Part shown: in pieces, positions 57,091 to 64,000 of the stretch
Layout of the letters: every line of letters starts with the position of its first letter
Numbering within the stretch: the stretch's first letter is position 1
NCBI GenBank assembly: GCA_002368155.1
Contig: AP018181.1
Location: 186,001-250,000 of the forward strand
From: Nostoc carneum NIES-2107
GTDB lineage: Bacteria; Cyanobacteriota; Cyanobacteriia; Cyanobacteriales; Nostocaceae
Length of the DNA stretch: 64,000 bases
Direction: 5' to 3'
The notes under the pieces: model-generated
What the model was told of the DNA's origin: nothing
Databases searched by the model: none
Seen by the model: only the letters and a program-made list of their open reading frames with translations
Position numbers and translations under genes: made by a program

Positions 57091-60081
57091 TTATCTAGAT
57101 TCGAGAGTATCTACCCGGAAACGTTCCACAGAAGCAATTAAATCTCTTGATACGCCTACTAAGTGTTGTAACGCACCAGATACTCTTTGTGCTTCCTGGG
57201 AGGTTTCCTGTGCCGTTAGTTCTACGGATTGCATAACGTGAGCTACTGCACGGGAGGTTTCTGTTTGTTCTACAGTATCCGAGGTAATTGAGCGCACCAG
57301 GATATCAATCCGATTTGCTACTTGAATGATATTTTCTAGCGATCGCTTAGCTTCTTCAGCTAATTTAGTACCTTTAATTACCTGTTGTGTCCCTTCCTCC
57401 ATTGCAGTCATTACAGAGCCTGTTTCACTCTGAATTTGCATCACGATTTGTTCAATTTCTTTTAAGGACTTGGCAGATTTGTCTGCTAGCTGGCGGACTT
57501 CATCCGCAACAATTGCAAACCCACGTCCGGCTTCACCTGCCCTGGCTGCCTCAATACTAGCGTTGAGCGCTAATAAATTAGTTCGGGAGGCAATTTGCGA
57601 AATTAACGCCACAATCTTAGAAATTTCTTGCGAAGATTCCGCTAAGCGCTTCACTTTGCGAGTAGTTTCTGCTACAGTTTCTCTGATTTCTAAAATACCT
57701 GCCACGGTATTTTCCACGGCTTCACCACCTTTTAAGGCGATGGTGCTGGCATCGCGGGCAACAGTTTCCGCTTCTCTGGCTGCTTCCGCTACCCGTTGAA
57801 TAGAGTCGGTCATTACCTGTACAGAATTGAGTGTGACAGCCAACTCTTCTGCTTGCCTTAAAGCATCACTAGATAAGGCTCTAGCAAATGTTTCGGAGTT
57901 CGTTGCACCCTTGGTCACATCTCTTGCCGCTACTTTTACCTGTTGCACAATATCCCGCAAGTTTTGAATTGTCAGGTTAAAGGCATCAGCTACGGCTCCT
58001 AGTACGTCTGCTGTTACCTCAGCTTGTACTGTTAAATCGCCTCTGGCTGCTCCTTCTACATCATCCAACAGGCGAATTACTTGGCGTTGTAGATTTTCTT
58101 TGGCTTCTTCCTGTTCATCGGCTTTTCTTTGGGCTTCGTTGGTAGTAGTAAAAATTACCCTTGCCATTTCATTAAAGCCAGTAGCCAGCAGTCCTAATTC
58201 ATCTTCAGAATAGACTGTGGCCTGAACATTAAGATTACCTTGACGAACAGCATCAAACTGAGCTTGTAAGTTTTGAGTAGTGCGGCGAACCTGCTTAATA
58301 GTGAAATTACCCATAAAGGCTGCGGTAGCAAACCCAGCCAGCCCTGCTGCTAGTGACATAGCCCAGCCGGTGTTCCGCACTGATTCCCGCTGTTGTGGCG
58401 GCGAAAAGGTCGTAGCACCAAAGCTAACTGTTGCTACCACTAAGGCTGATACGACACCTACAGTTCCCGCAATCAGCCATTGTTTCTTCTCTAGGGAAGC
58501 ATTTTCTAAAGGCGCTAACCAACCTTGTTCAACGCTGACATTGGCTTCTAATTTAGCGACATCTACTTGGGTAAATACTGGGACTACTTCTTGGGAACCA
58601 GTAATTGAAAACAGTTCATCTTCGCGATCGCCTGTTTCATCAATTGCAGGTGGTTGTCCAGTTTGACTGCGAGGTAGACTACCTGTTTCCAATGGGCCAG
58701 AATCCATGCTGACATCTCGGAAGCTAGCTTCTGCATCTGTCAAATCAAATCCAGGAATGTTACCCAGGTCGTCAAATTCATCAAAGTCATCTAAAAAATC
58801 TATATTAGTTTTAGAAGTCTCGTGATTAATTTCTCCACCACTGATATTGCTGGTTGGGATATTACTTGGTTCTTCATCGGGACTGAAATCATCTGTGCCA
58901 AAGGCAGATTCAAAAGCCTCTAAATCAAAGCTATCATCAATATCAGAAAAATTCTCTTCTAGCTGGCTACCTTGTTTTTCTGGCTGTTCTTCTTGGTGAA
59001 AATTGTTGTCAGCAGCGCTAACTACCTCTTTTAATGTATCTTCAGCTTCTATCGGGCCCAACCAATTATTAGATGTAGTTGGGGATAAATTCTCTTGAGG
59101 CTGGAATGGTAAATTGTTAGTTTGTGGGGCACTTTCCTGGAGAAGTGTTTGGTTTTTGACTAAAGTTTCATTTTCCAGACTATTACTCTTCCACTCGAAA
59201 TCAGCTTCGCTAGGTTCTGGATAGGTTTCTGAGGTTAAGAACTCAGTAGGTATTTCCCAATTATTACTGGTTGAAGCATCAAGTTCTTCAACTTCTGTAA
59301 ACGGTGAATCGCTATAATTTTCCGAATTAGTGAAACCTTGATTATTTGAATTTGTAGTAGCTTCTAGAAAAGGATTATTTATCCCGGAATCATCAATAGT
59401 ATTTTGATTGTTGTCTTCTTGCCAAAAAGCAGGTAACTCTAATTCTCCTTGTTTTTCCCAAATGTTAGCATTGGCATCGCGATCGCTAGCTTGCTCGGTA
59501 GAACTAAAGGGATCGTTACTCAAAGGTGTAGAAGAATCTGGTAATCCATTAAATGCACTACTACTATATGCAGAGATATCAAAGGAACTGTCCAAAGAAC
59601 TGTCCAAGGATAGCTCTTCTATTTCATCATCTCCAGATTCCTGGTATTCGCCAAAGGGATTATCGCTAAAATTGGTGCTAGCAAAATCATTATTCTGTGG
59701 CAAATTCTGTAATTCTTCTGTATCAGCGAACCGACCATTGGATATTTCTGATGAAGAAATATCTTCAAGATTTTCACTGATAGCAAACTCATCTGGTAGT
59801 GATTGTTGATATTGAGCAATACTTTCCAGACCATGCTGGGCAAAATCAATTAATTCTCGATTGTCGGTTAACTGTAAAACTTGTTGATATTCAGCTTTGG
59901 CTATATCGTACTGCTGTAAAACATAGTATATGTGACCCCTTAACAAATGGGAGTTAGGGTCATTTGGCAAATTTTGTACCACTTGATCCACTAAAGTGGC
60001 GGCAACATCATAGTTCTGTTGCGCGTAAGCCGTACAAGCCTGCTTATATATTTCTAAGTAATCATCTATACTTGCTGCCAT
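57091..60081 (-). CDS. hmpD: Methyl-accepting chemotaxis protein HmpD
   Basis: 996 residues from ATG 60081. GGGAGGG about six bases upstream decides this start over an in-frame one at 60117. The N-terminal part (about 1-95) is TPR-like: [40 protein letters not shown]. An acidic Ser/Asn-rich region follows (about 110-500). Two membrane helices follow (near 530-555 and 567-590). HAMP-like segments come next ([20 protein letters not shown], then [16 protein letters not shown]), and finally the signalling domain with the hairpin tip [20 protein letters not shown] and [13 protein letters not shown]. It is the receptor of the hmp array, related to PilJ, 16 bases after hmpC. Confidence 0.94.
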   Translation of the reverse strand: MAASIDDYLEIYKQACTAYAQQNYDVAATLVDQVVQNLPNDPNSHLLRGHIYYVLQQYDIAKAEYQQVLQLTDNRELIDFAQHGLESIAQYQQSLPDEFAISENLEDISSSEISNGRFADTEELQNLPQNNDFASTNFSDNPFGEYQESGDDEIEELSLDSSLDSSFDISAYSSSAFNGLPDSSTPLSNDPFSSTEQASDRDANANIWEKQGELELPAFWQEDNNQNTIDDSGINNPFLEATTNSNNQGFTNSENYSDSPFTEVEELDASTSNNWEIPTEFLTSETYPEPSEADFEWKSNSLENETLVKNQTLLQESAPQTNNLPFQPQENLSPTTSNNWLGPIEAEDTLKEVVSAADNNFHQEEQPEKQGSQLEENFSDIDDSFDLEAFESAFGTDDFSPDEEPSNIPTSNISGGEINHETSKTNIDFLDDFDEFDDLGNIPGFDLTDAEASFRDVSMDSGPLETGSLPRSQTGQPPAIDETGDREDELFSITGSQEVVPVFTQVDVAKLEANVSVEQGWLAPLENASLEKKQWLIAGTVGVVSALVVATVSFGATTFSPPQQRESVRNTGWAMSLAAGLAGFATAAFMGNFTIKQVRRTTQNLQAQFDAVRQGNLNVQATVYSEDELGLLATGFNEMARVIFTTTNEAQRKADEQEEAKENLQRQVIRLLDDVEGAARGDLTVQAEVTADVLGAVADAFNLTIQNLRDIVQQVKVAARDVTKGATNSETFARALSSDALRQAEELAVTLNSVQVMTDSIQRVAEAAREAETVARDASTIALKGGEAVENTVAGILEIRETVAETTRKVKRLAESSQEISKIVALISQIASRTNLLALNASIEAARAGEAGRGFAIVADEVRQLADKSAKSLKEIEQIVMQIQSETGSVMTAMEEGTQQVIKGTKLAEEAKRSLENIIQVANRIDILVRSITSDTVEQTETSRAVAHVMQSVELTAQETSQEAQRVSGALQHLVGVSRDLIASVERFRVDTLESR

Positions 60082-60097
60082 GTCCACCCTCCCAATA

Positions 60098-60628
60098 TCA
60101 TCCTGCCCACCTCGCACTCCGCAAAATTGCCATTTGATCCAGTAGTCTTAAAGACTTATTTGTTTTGGCATCTATTAACCACTCACCGCGCAGAAAGGGA
60201 GCCATAGTATCCGGTACATGAGTTGTTAGCATTAGATGCTGCACATCAAGCCAGTCCATACCACCTATTTCTTCTACCGCTAAACCCACTATCGTGTCTT
60301 GTTCTTCGATAGCAATTACCGGAATTTCTGCTCTATCTGTATTTAATGCGGTTGCTTCTCCTAAAAATTGACCCAAATCAGCTACCCAAATAACTCGACC
60401 TCGTAAATTTAGAGTACCCAAAAGTAAAGGAGAAGCATTAGGAATCGGAGTGATTCTATCAGGACTCAATTCCATTACCTCTCGAATTCCAGTTGCTGGT
60501 AGTGCAAACTCCTGGTGCGAGGGGATGTAAAACCGCAAATGTAATTCACCTTCAGGACTTTCTACTTGTAATTCAGGACGGAAGTGGTCTTGACTACCAC
60601 CACTTAAAAAGTCTGGTTTACTGACCAT
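60098..60628 (-). CDS. hmpC: CheW adaptor HmpC
   Basis: 176 residues with one CheW domain: [60 protein letters not shown] and [18 protein letters not shown]. CheW links the receptor (HmpD) to the kinase (HmpE). It lies 13 bases after hmpB and 16 before hmpD, tight operon spacing. The approximately 25-residue N-terminal extension ([20 protein letters not shown]) is common in PilI-type adaptors. Confidence 0.94.
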   Translation of the reverse strand: MVSKPDFLSGGSQDHFRPELQVESPEGELHLRFYIPSHQEFALPATGIREVMELSPDRITPIPNASPLLLGTLNLRGRVIWVADLGQFLGEATALNTDRAEIPVIAIEEQDTIVGLAVEEIGGMDWLDVQHLMLTTHVPDTMAPFLRGEWLIDAKTNKSLRLLDQMAILRSARWAG

Positions 60629-60641
60629 TTTCTTTTCATCC

Positions 60642-61007
60642 TTATCCTCGCAGCAGTTGTTTGACTGTTCCCACCAACTCAGTTGGTTGAAACGGTTTGG
60701 CTATGTAAGCGTCTGCACCCTGTTTCATGCCCCAGTAGCGATCGAATTCTTCACCTTTGGAAGAACACATCACAACGGGGACATTTTGGGTTTTCGGATC
60801 GGATTTTAACCGACGGCAAACTTCGTAGCCGTTCATCCGGGGCATGACAATATCCAAGACCACTAAATCAGGAGGTGTGCTTTGAATAGCTTCCAAAGCT
60901 TCAACCCCATCACTGGCATGGGTGACTGTTAAGCCACTTGCTTTCAGGAGGTCTGTAATCATCTCCCTTTGTGCGATACTGTCTTCCACAATCAGAACTG
61001 TACTCAT
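60642..61007 (-). CDS. hmpB: CheY-like response regulator HmpB
   Basis: 121 residues, a single receiver domain. Phospho-acceptor Asp52 is in DLVVLDIVMPRMNGYEVC. The acidic pair is in TVLIVEDSIAQRE, the Thr/Ser in VVMCSSKGEE, and the Lys in YIAKPFQPTEL. It is the PilH-like regulator of the hmp locus. It comes 182 bases after hmpA and 13 before hmpC. Confidence 0.95.
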   Translation of the reverse strand: MSTVLIVEDSIAQREMITDLLKASGLTVTHASDGVEALEAIQSTPPDLVVLDIVMPRMNGYEVCRRLKSDPKTQNVPVVMCSSKGEEFDRYWGMKQGADAYIAKPFQPTELVGTVKQLLRG

Positions 61008-61189
61008 AAATGCCTATCTACCTCCTGATGTAGACGTTCCTAATTGGAACATTCCCTGATTTCCCCGCAAGTATTTAGTGTATAAATTAAGTCTATTCCT
61101 TAAATGATTTACTAGATGATAACTTTATACTGGTTGTACTGGGGCTGGCTGATTCTGTGATAACATTTTTTACCTCATCTTTTATACAA

Positions 61190-62416
61190 TCAACAACAGT
61201 TGTATCTCTTATGTATGCCAATGTAAGGCTGTTTATTGATATATTTTGCTACGAGCGTGATTAACTCAGTTTCTTGCAAAGGTTTAGTCAAATAATCGGT
61301 AGCCCCGACCATACTAGCCCTGACTCGATCGATAAACCTATCTTGACTACTCAGCATAATAATCGGCACCAGCCGAAATGCTGTAGATTGGCGCAACATG
61401 GCACAAATCTCATATCCATCTAATTCCGGCATGGTGATATTGCAAAAAATCATCTGCGGCTTGAGTTGAAAAACGAGACTGAGAGACTCTAAGGGATTAG
61501 TCAAAGTTAACACTTCATAACCTTGTTGCTGCAAAATTGCCTCTATAGTCTCACCAATCGTTGTTACTTCGTCAATACATAATATCCGTGGTTTGTAGTC
61601 GACCTCTACTACTATACTCTCTGTATTAATACTGAATATATTGGTACTGGGATATACTAATTTCAGCCATCCCTGTTGGACGTAGGGATATATTACCTTG
61701 GCAATTGTCAATATGTCGCGGTTGAGATAACGAGCAAGTTGACGTAAAGATGTTTTACCATCTGCCCAATGCTTGAGTTTATTGACTGTTTCTGCTGGTA
61801 AAGATGAATTTGATTGCACCATCTCAGAAAGTATGGGCACTTGATCGGCAGACTGAATATGAGGATACAACTGCTGCCAATGTTGCAGTTGCTTGGCAAT
61901 TTTACTAACTAGTGGCCCTATTTCCCAAGTGGTTAATTGTGGGGTCAGGACTGGACTTTGATGGAAAATGAAACTACCTGTGTGCAAACCCAGTAAATCA
62001 AAGAGCGTTTCATACACCAGACTATGCATGATATTACGCGCTACCTTGGGGTTAATCAGATTTTGCTCTAGCAGTACCCAAAGATAGCTATATTCTTTTA
62101 TATTCAGTGGATCTATGGAGGCTAGCTGGATTTCGTTGAGCGGAGTCTCCACACGGTAATGTCTTAAGTAATCGTTAATCCTCGATGAAGTACCATCTCC
62201 TTCTTGGCAATAGAGAATCTGGCCATTTAAGAAAAAGACGAACCAGTACTGTTGTGGTTGGTAGCAAAAGGAATGGTGATGTTTGTTCACCTCTTCGCTA
62301 ATTTGGCTGCTATTGCGAAAGTTATGAGTTTTCACCAACAGTTGGCCAGTTCGCTGGCCCAACTCAATCAATTGCAGGATACTACGAAGATCTATTTCAT
62401 TTAAATTTCCCTGCAT
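61190..62416 (-). CDS. hmpA: PATAN-REC protein HmpA with Asn at the phosphoacceptor site
   Basis: 408 residues. The N-terminal PATAN-type region starts NLNEIDLRSILQLIELGQRT and includes YWFVFFLNGQILYCQEGDGT. The middle has LVYETLFDLLGLHTGSFIFH and a helical part, ADGKTSLRQLARYLNRDILT. The C-terminal receiver (about 280-400) starts RILCIDEVTTIGETIEAIL. Its phosphoacceptor position is Asn326 (QMIFCNITMPELDGYEIC), and the acidic pair is Asp-Glu followed by Val rather than Asp-Asp-Ser. The Lys (YLTKPLQ) is kept. HmpA is the PatA/PilG-like output protein of the hmp locus. Loss of the Asp suggests a receiver that is not phosphorylated in the ordinary way. Confidence 0.9.
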   Translation of the reverse strand: MQGNLNEIDLRSILQLIELGQRTGQLLVKTHNFRNSSQISEEVNKHHHSFCYQPQQYWFVFFLNGQILYCQEGDGTSSRINDYLRHYRVETPLNEIQLASIDPLNIKEYSYLWVLLEQNLINPKVARNIMHSLVYETLFDLLGLHTGSFIFHQSPVLTPQLTTWEIGPLVSKIAKQLQHWQQLYPHIQSADQVPILSEMVQSNSSLPAETVNKLKHWADGKTSLRQLARYLNRDILTIAKVIYPYVQQGWLKLVYPSTNIFSINTESIVVEVDYKPRILCIDEVTTIGETIEAILQQQGYEVLTLTNPLESLSLVFQLKPQMIFCNITMPELDGYEICAMLRQSTAFRLVPIIMLSSQDRFIDRVRASMVGATDYLTKPLQETELITLVAKYINKQPYIGIHKRYNCC

Positions 62417-62975
62417 TTAGCTCAAAGGTGCTCCTTGCGATCCTGTTGATATTGTTTAATTAATTTTGCCCAGTAATTTTTCGATGTTTTAACTAGCACT
62501 ACCGATCTGCACTAAATTGATAATTTCCGCCTAATGTGAATTTGGTGTAAATTGTTCCATAAGGGTTTCTAGCCTAGCCCAAAATTACACTTTTGTGAGG
62601 ATCTACGAAATTACAAGGGTTTTCCGGCTGGATTTACATTTTGTATAATTTGTTATATACAAATAAAATTACTGCCTATACAAACATCTCTAGTAATAGA
62701 ATACGTTCAGCAATATTCCTTAATTTTTTGTAATAAACTTTGATGAAGCTAGTAATCACACGGTAGCCATCATTATTACCATCAGCACACAATATAAAGG
62801 CGCGATCCAGAGTAAGCGCATCTAGATTTATATATATCAAGGCGTGATATCTCGTGTCTATAAATAGTTTTGCCAGTTTTATTTTTCCTAAATGCGGTTA
62901 AATCAAACAGGCTAACAGAATTATCTATGGTATAAACCAAATCACGGACATCAAGTACACAAAAGGACTAACGGT
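62417..62975. promoter_or_regulatory. Divergent regulatory region between hmpA and hmpF
   Basis: 559 bases of AT-rich, gene-free DNA between divergently transcribed hmpA (minus) and hmpF (plus). It must carry both promoters. In Nostoc punctiforme these genes are induced in hormogonia; I cannot assign a specific sigma-factor box by eye. AAGGA at 62963-62967 is the hmpF ribosome site. No repeat family is seen, unusual for this window. Confidence 0.6.
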
Positions 62976-64000
62976 GTGCTGTATTTAGCAGAAGTACAAA
63001 AGCAAAAAGGCGGCTTACTTAGTGGTAGTTCCAAAACCGAATTGAAACTGCTGGCTTGTCAGCGAACCGACCAGATTTGGAGTACTGTGTCGGAAGAAGT
63101 GATTGCGGCAGAGGAAGCAAGCAAATTAAATGATGGTGCATTAGTACTAGTAGAAGTGAATCCCAACCGTCAAGTGCAACGGATTCAAGAAGCTGGAAGA
63201 CCACTTGTTAATATATTGCAGAATTTTTCTCGGCAGTTAGAAAAATTTAAGCTCAAGGAAGACGAAATTGATCAGTGGAAACAATCACTGACATTTCAGG
63301 CGCAAGAATTGAATCGCCGTGAATTGGACATGGAAGTCCGCATGGAGCAGTTGCAACAAATGGAGGATGAATTTCAACGACTGGAGGCGCAAAAGCAGGA
63401 ATTTGAAGCCTCTCGTCAAGAAATTGAAAAGTTGCAACAACAAATCGAACGAGATCGCACAGAATTAGCTGGTGCTTGGGAGCATTTGCGAGGTGAGCAG
63501 CGTCGTCTGGAAGAATTTCAAGCAGATGCCACACAGAGTAAGGGTTTAGATGAGGAGCAAAGTCGAGTATTAAGTGAATTACTTGATCGCTTGTCTAGTC
63601 GTGTGGCTCCGACCGAGACAGTAAGGGAACACCTGAATTTTGCTTTTGAATTAGTCGAAAAGCAGCAAGCGACTCTCAATGAACACTGGCAAAACCTAGA
63701 GCAGCAAAAAACTGTAGCGACTCAACAGCAACAAGAAGTAGATAGCCTAGCCCAAACCTTCAGCGATCGCCAAAATGCTTGGCAAGAAGCAGAAAATTCG
63801 CTACAGCAACAAACAGCAGAATTAAAAGTCAACAATGCGATTCTCTTAAGCAAGCAAGAATACGCGCAAATTTTGAAAGCACAATTGCAAAGCCAAGAAA
63901 ATTTATATCAGCAGATTCAGTCTTTGGCTGCAAACTCCAGTGACATGATTCTTTGCGAAGTAGATGTCAAAGCTTTAGAGAATATGCCTATAGATGAACT
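62976..64000 (+). CDS. hmpF: HmpF-like coiled-coil motility protein, 3' end outside window
   Basis: The reading frame is open from GTG 62976 to the right edge (at least 341 codons). AAGGA lies eight bases before the GTG, supporting this start. The N-terminal 90 residues (MLYLAEVQKQKGGLLSGSS, LKLLACQRTDQIWSTVSEE, ALVLVEVNPNRQVQRIQE) form a small globular part. From about residue 75 a long Gln/Glu-rich coiled coil runs to the edge (QLEKFKLKEDEIDQWKQSL; QRRLEEFQADATQ). HmpF in Nostoc punctiforme is a filament-forming coiled-coil protein needed for type IV pilus activity and polar array formation, encoded divergently from the hmp genes. Position and sequence fit. Confidence 0.88.
   Translation, partial: MLYLAEVQKQKGGLLSGSSKTELKLLACQRTDQIWSTVSEEVIAAEEASKLNDGALVLVEVNPNRQVQRIQEAGRPLVNILQNFSRQLEKFKLKEDEIDQWKQSLTFQAQELNRRELDMEVRMEQLQQMEDEFQRLEAQKQEFEASRQEIEKLQQQIERDRTELAGAWEHLRGEQRRLEEFQADATQSKGLDEEQSRVLSELLDRLSSRVAPTETVREHLNFAFELVEKQQATLNEHWQNLEQQKTVATQQQQEVDSLAQTFSDRQNAWQEAENSLQQQTAELKVNNAILLSKQEYAQILKAQLQSQENLYQQIQSLAANSSDMILCEVDVKALENMPIDE

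Overview
This window comes from a filamentous, heterocyst- and hormogonium-forming cyanobacterium of the Nostocales (Nostoc/Calothrix/Tolypothrix type). The evidence is dense HIP1 octamers (GCGATCGC), photosystem genes (psaD, a CyanoQ-type psbQ), a HetP-family heterocyst gene, a XisH/XisI pair, a complete hmp chemotaxis-like locus, and the short tandem heptamer repeats and palindromic elements typical of this group. The species cannot be named from sequence alone.

Layout: (1) 1-1760, 3' part of a GH116 glycosidase. (2) 1761-6929, almost 5 kb of AT-rich sequence with few genes, containing one HetP-like gene. (3) 6930-14072, a DICT-GAF histidine kinase, psaD, trpE, an ABM-fold protein, a Tat-exported phosphoesterase and two small cyanobacterial proteins. 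(4) 14326-21358, a one-strand central-carbon block read xfp, gap1, pyk, tal, with a ten-copy 21-bp repeat between xfp and gap1. (5) 22080-30107, two Uma2 proteins, rimM, a valine-pyruvate aminotransferase, class III alcohol dehydrogenase, a DUF5009 membrane protein and a polysaccharide deacetylase. (6) 30643-32497, a complete IS1380-family insertion sequence sitting inside a small inverted-repeat element. (7) 32958-41772, psbQ, an FAD oxidoreductase, an alpha/beta hydrolase that lacks the expected nucleophile, a truncated serine hydrolase, hemJ, a DUF6671 protein, a probable Yfr1 small RNA on the minus strand, and ung. (8) 41905-50338, an M16 peptidase, a Uma2 pseudogene, a GNAT protein, xisHI and a prolyl oligopeptidase. 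(9) 50533-64000, the hmp locus: hmpA, hmpB, hmpC, hmpD and hmpE on the minus strand, and the 5' part of hmpF diverging on the plus strand.

Functional links: the xfp-gap1-pyk-tal block covers phosphoketolase cleavage of sugar phosphates, glyceraldehyde-3-phosphate oxidation, pyruvate formation and pentose-phosphate carbon shuffling. It forms a coherent sugar-catabolism unit. The hmp block is a full chemosensory array (receptor, CheW, CheA, CheY and a PATAN-REC output protein) that in Nostoc punctiforme controls hormogonium development and type IV pilus motility. Its CheA here carries an unusual expanded tandem-repeat linker, and its PATAN-REC protein has Asn at the phosphoacceptor site.

The intergenic regions hold several families of miniature inverted-repeat elements. 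One family gives an internal proof of transposition: the IS1380 copy interrupts one element, and an uninterrupted relative lies about 9 kb away. In two places element ends overlap the stop codons of neighbouring genes. I found no tRNA, rRNA or CRISPR array. No wholly new system is proven. The best candidates for novelty are the repeat-expanded CheA, the 21-bp array, the orphan XisHI pair and the conserved-looking hydrolase with a missing nucleophile.
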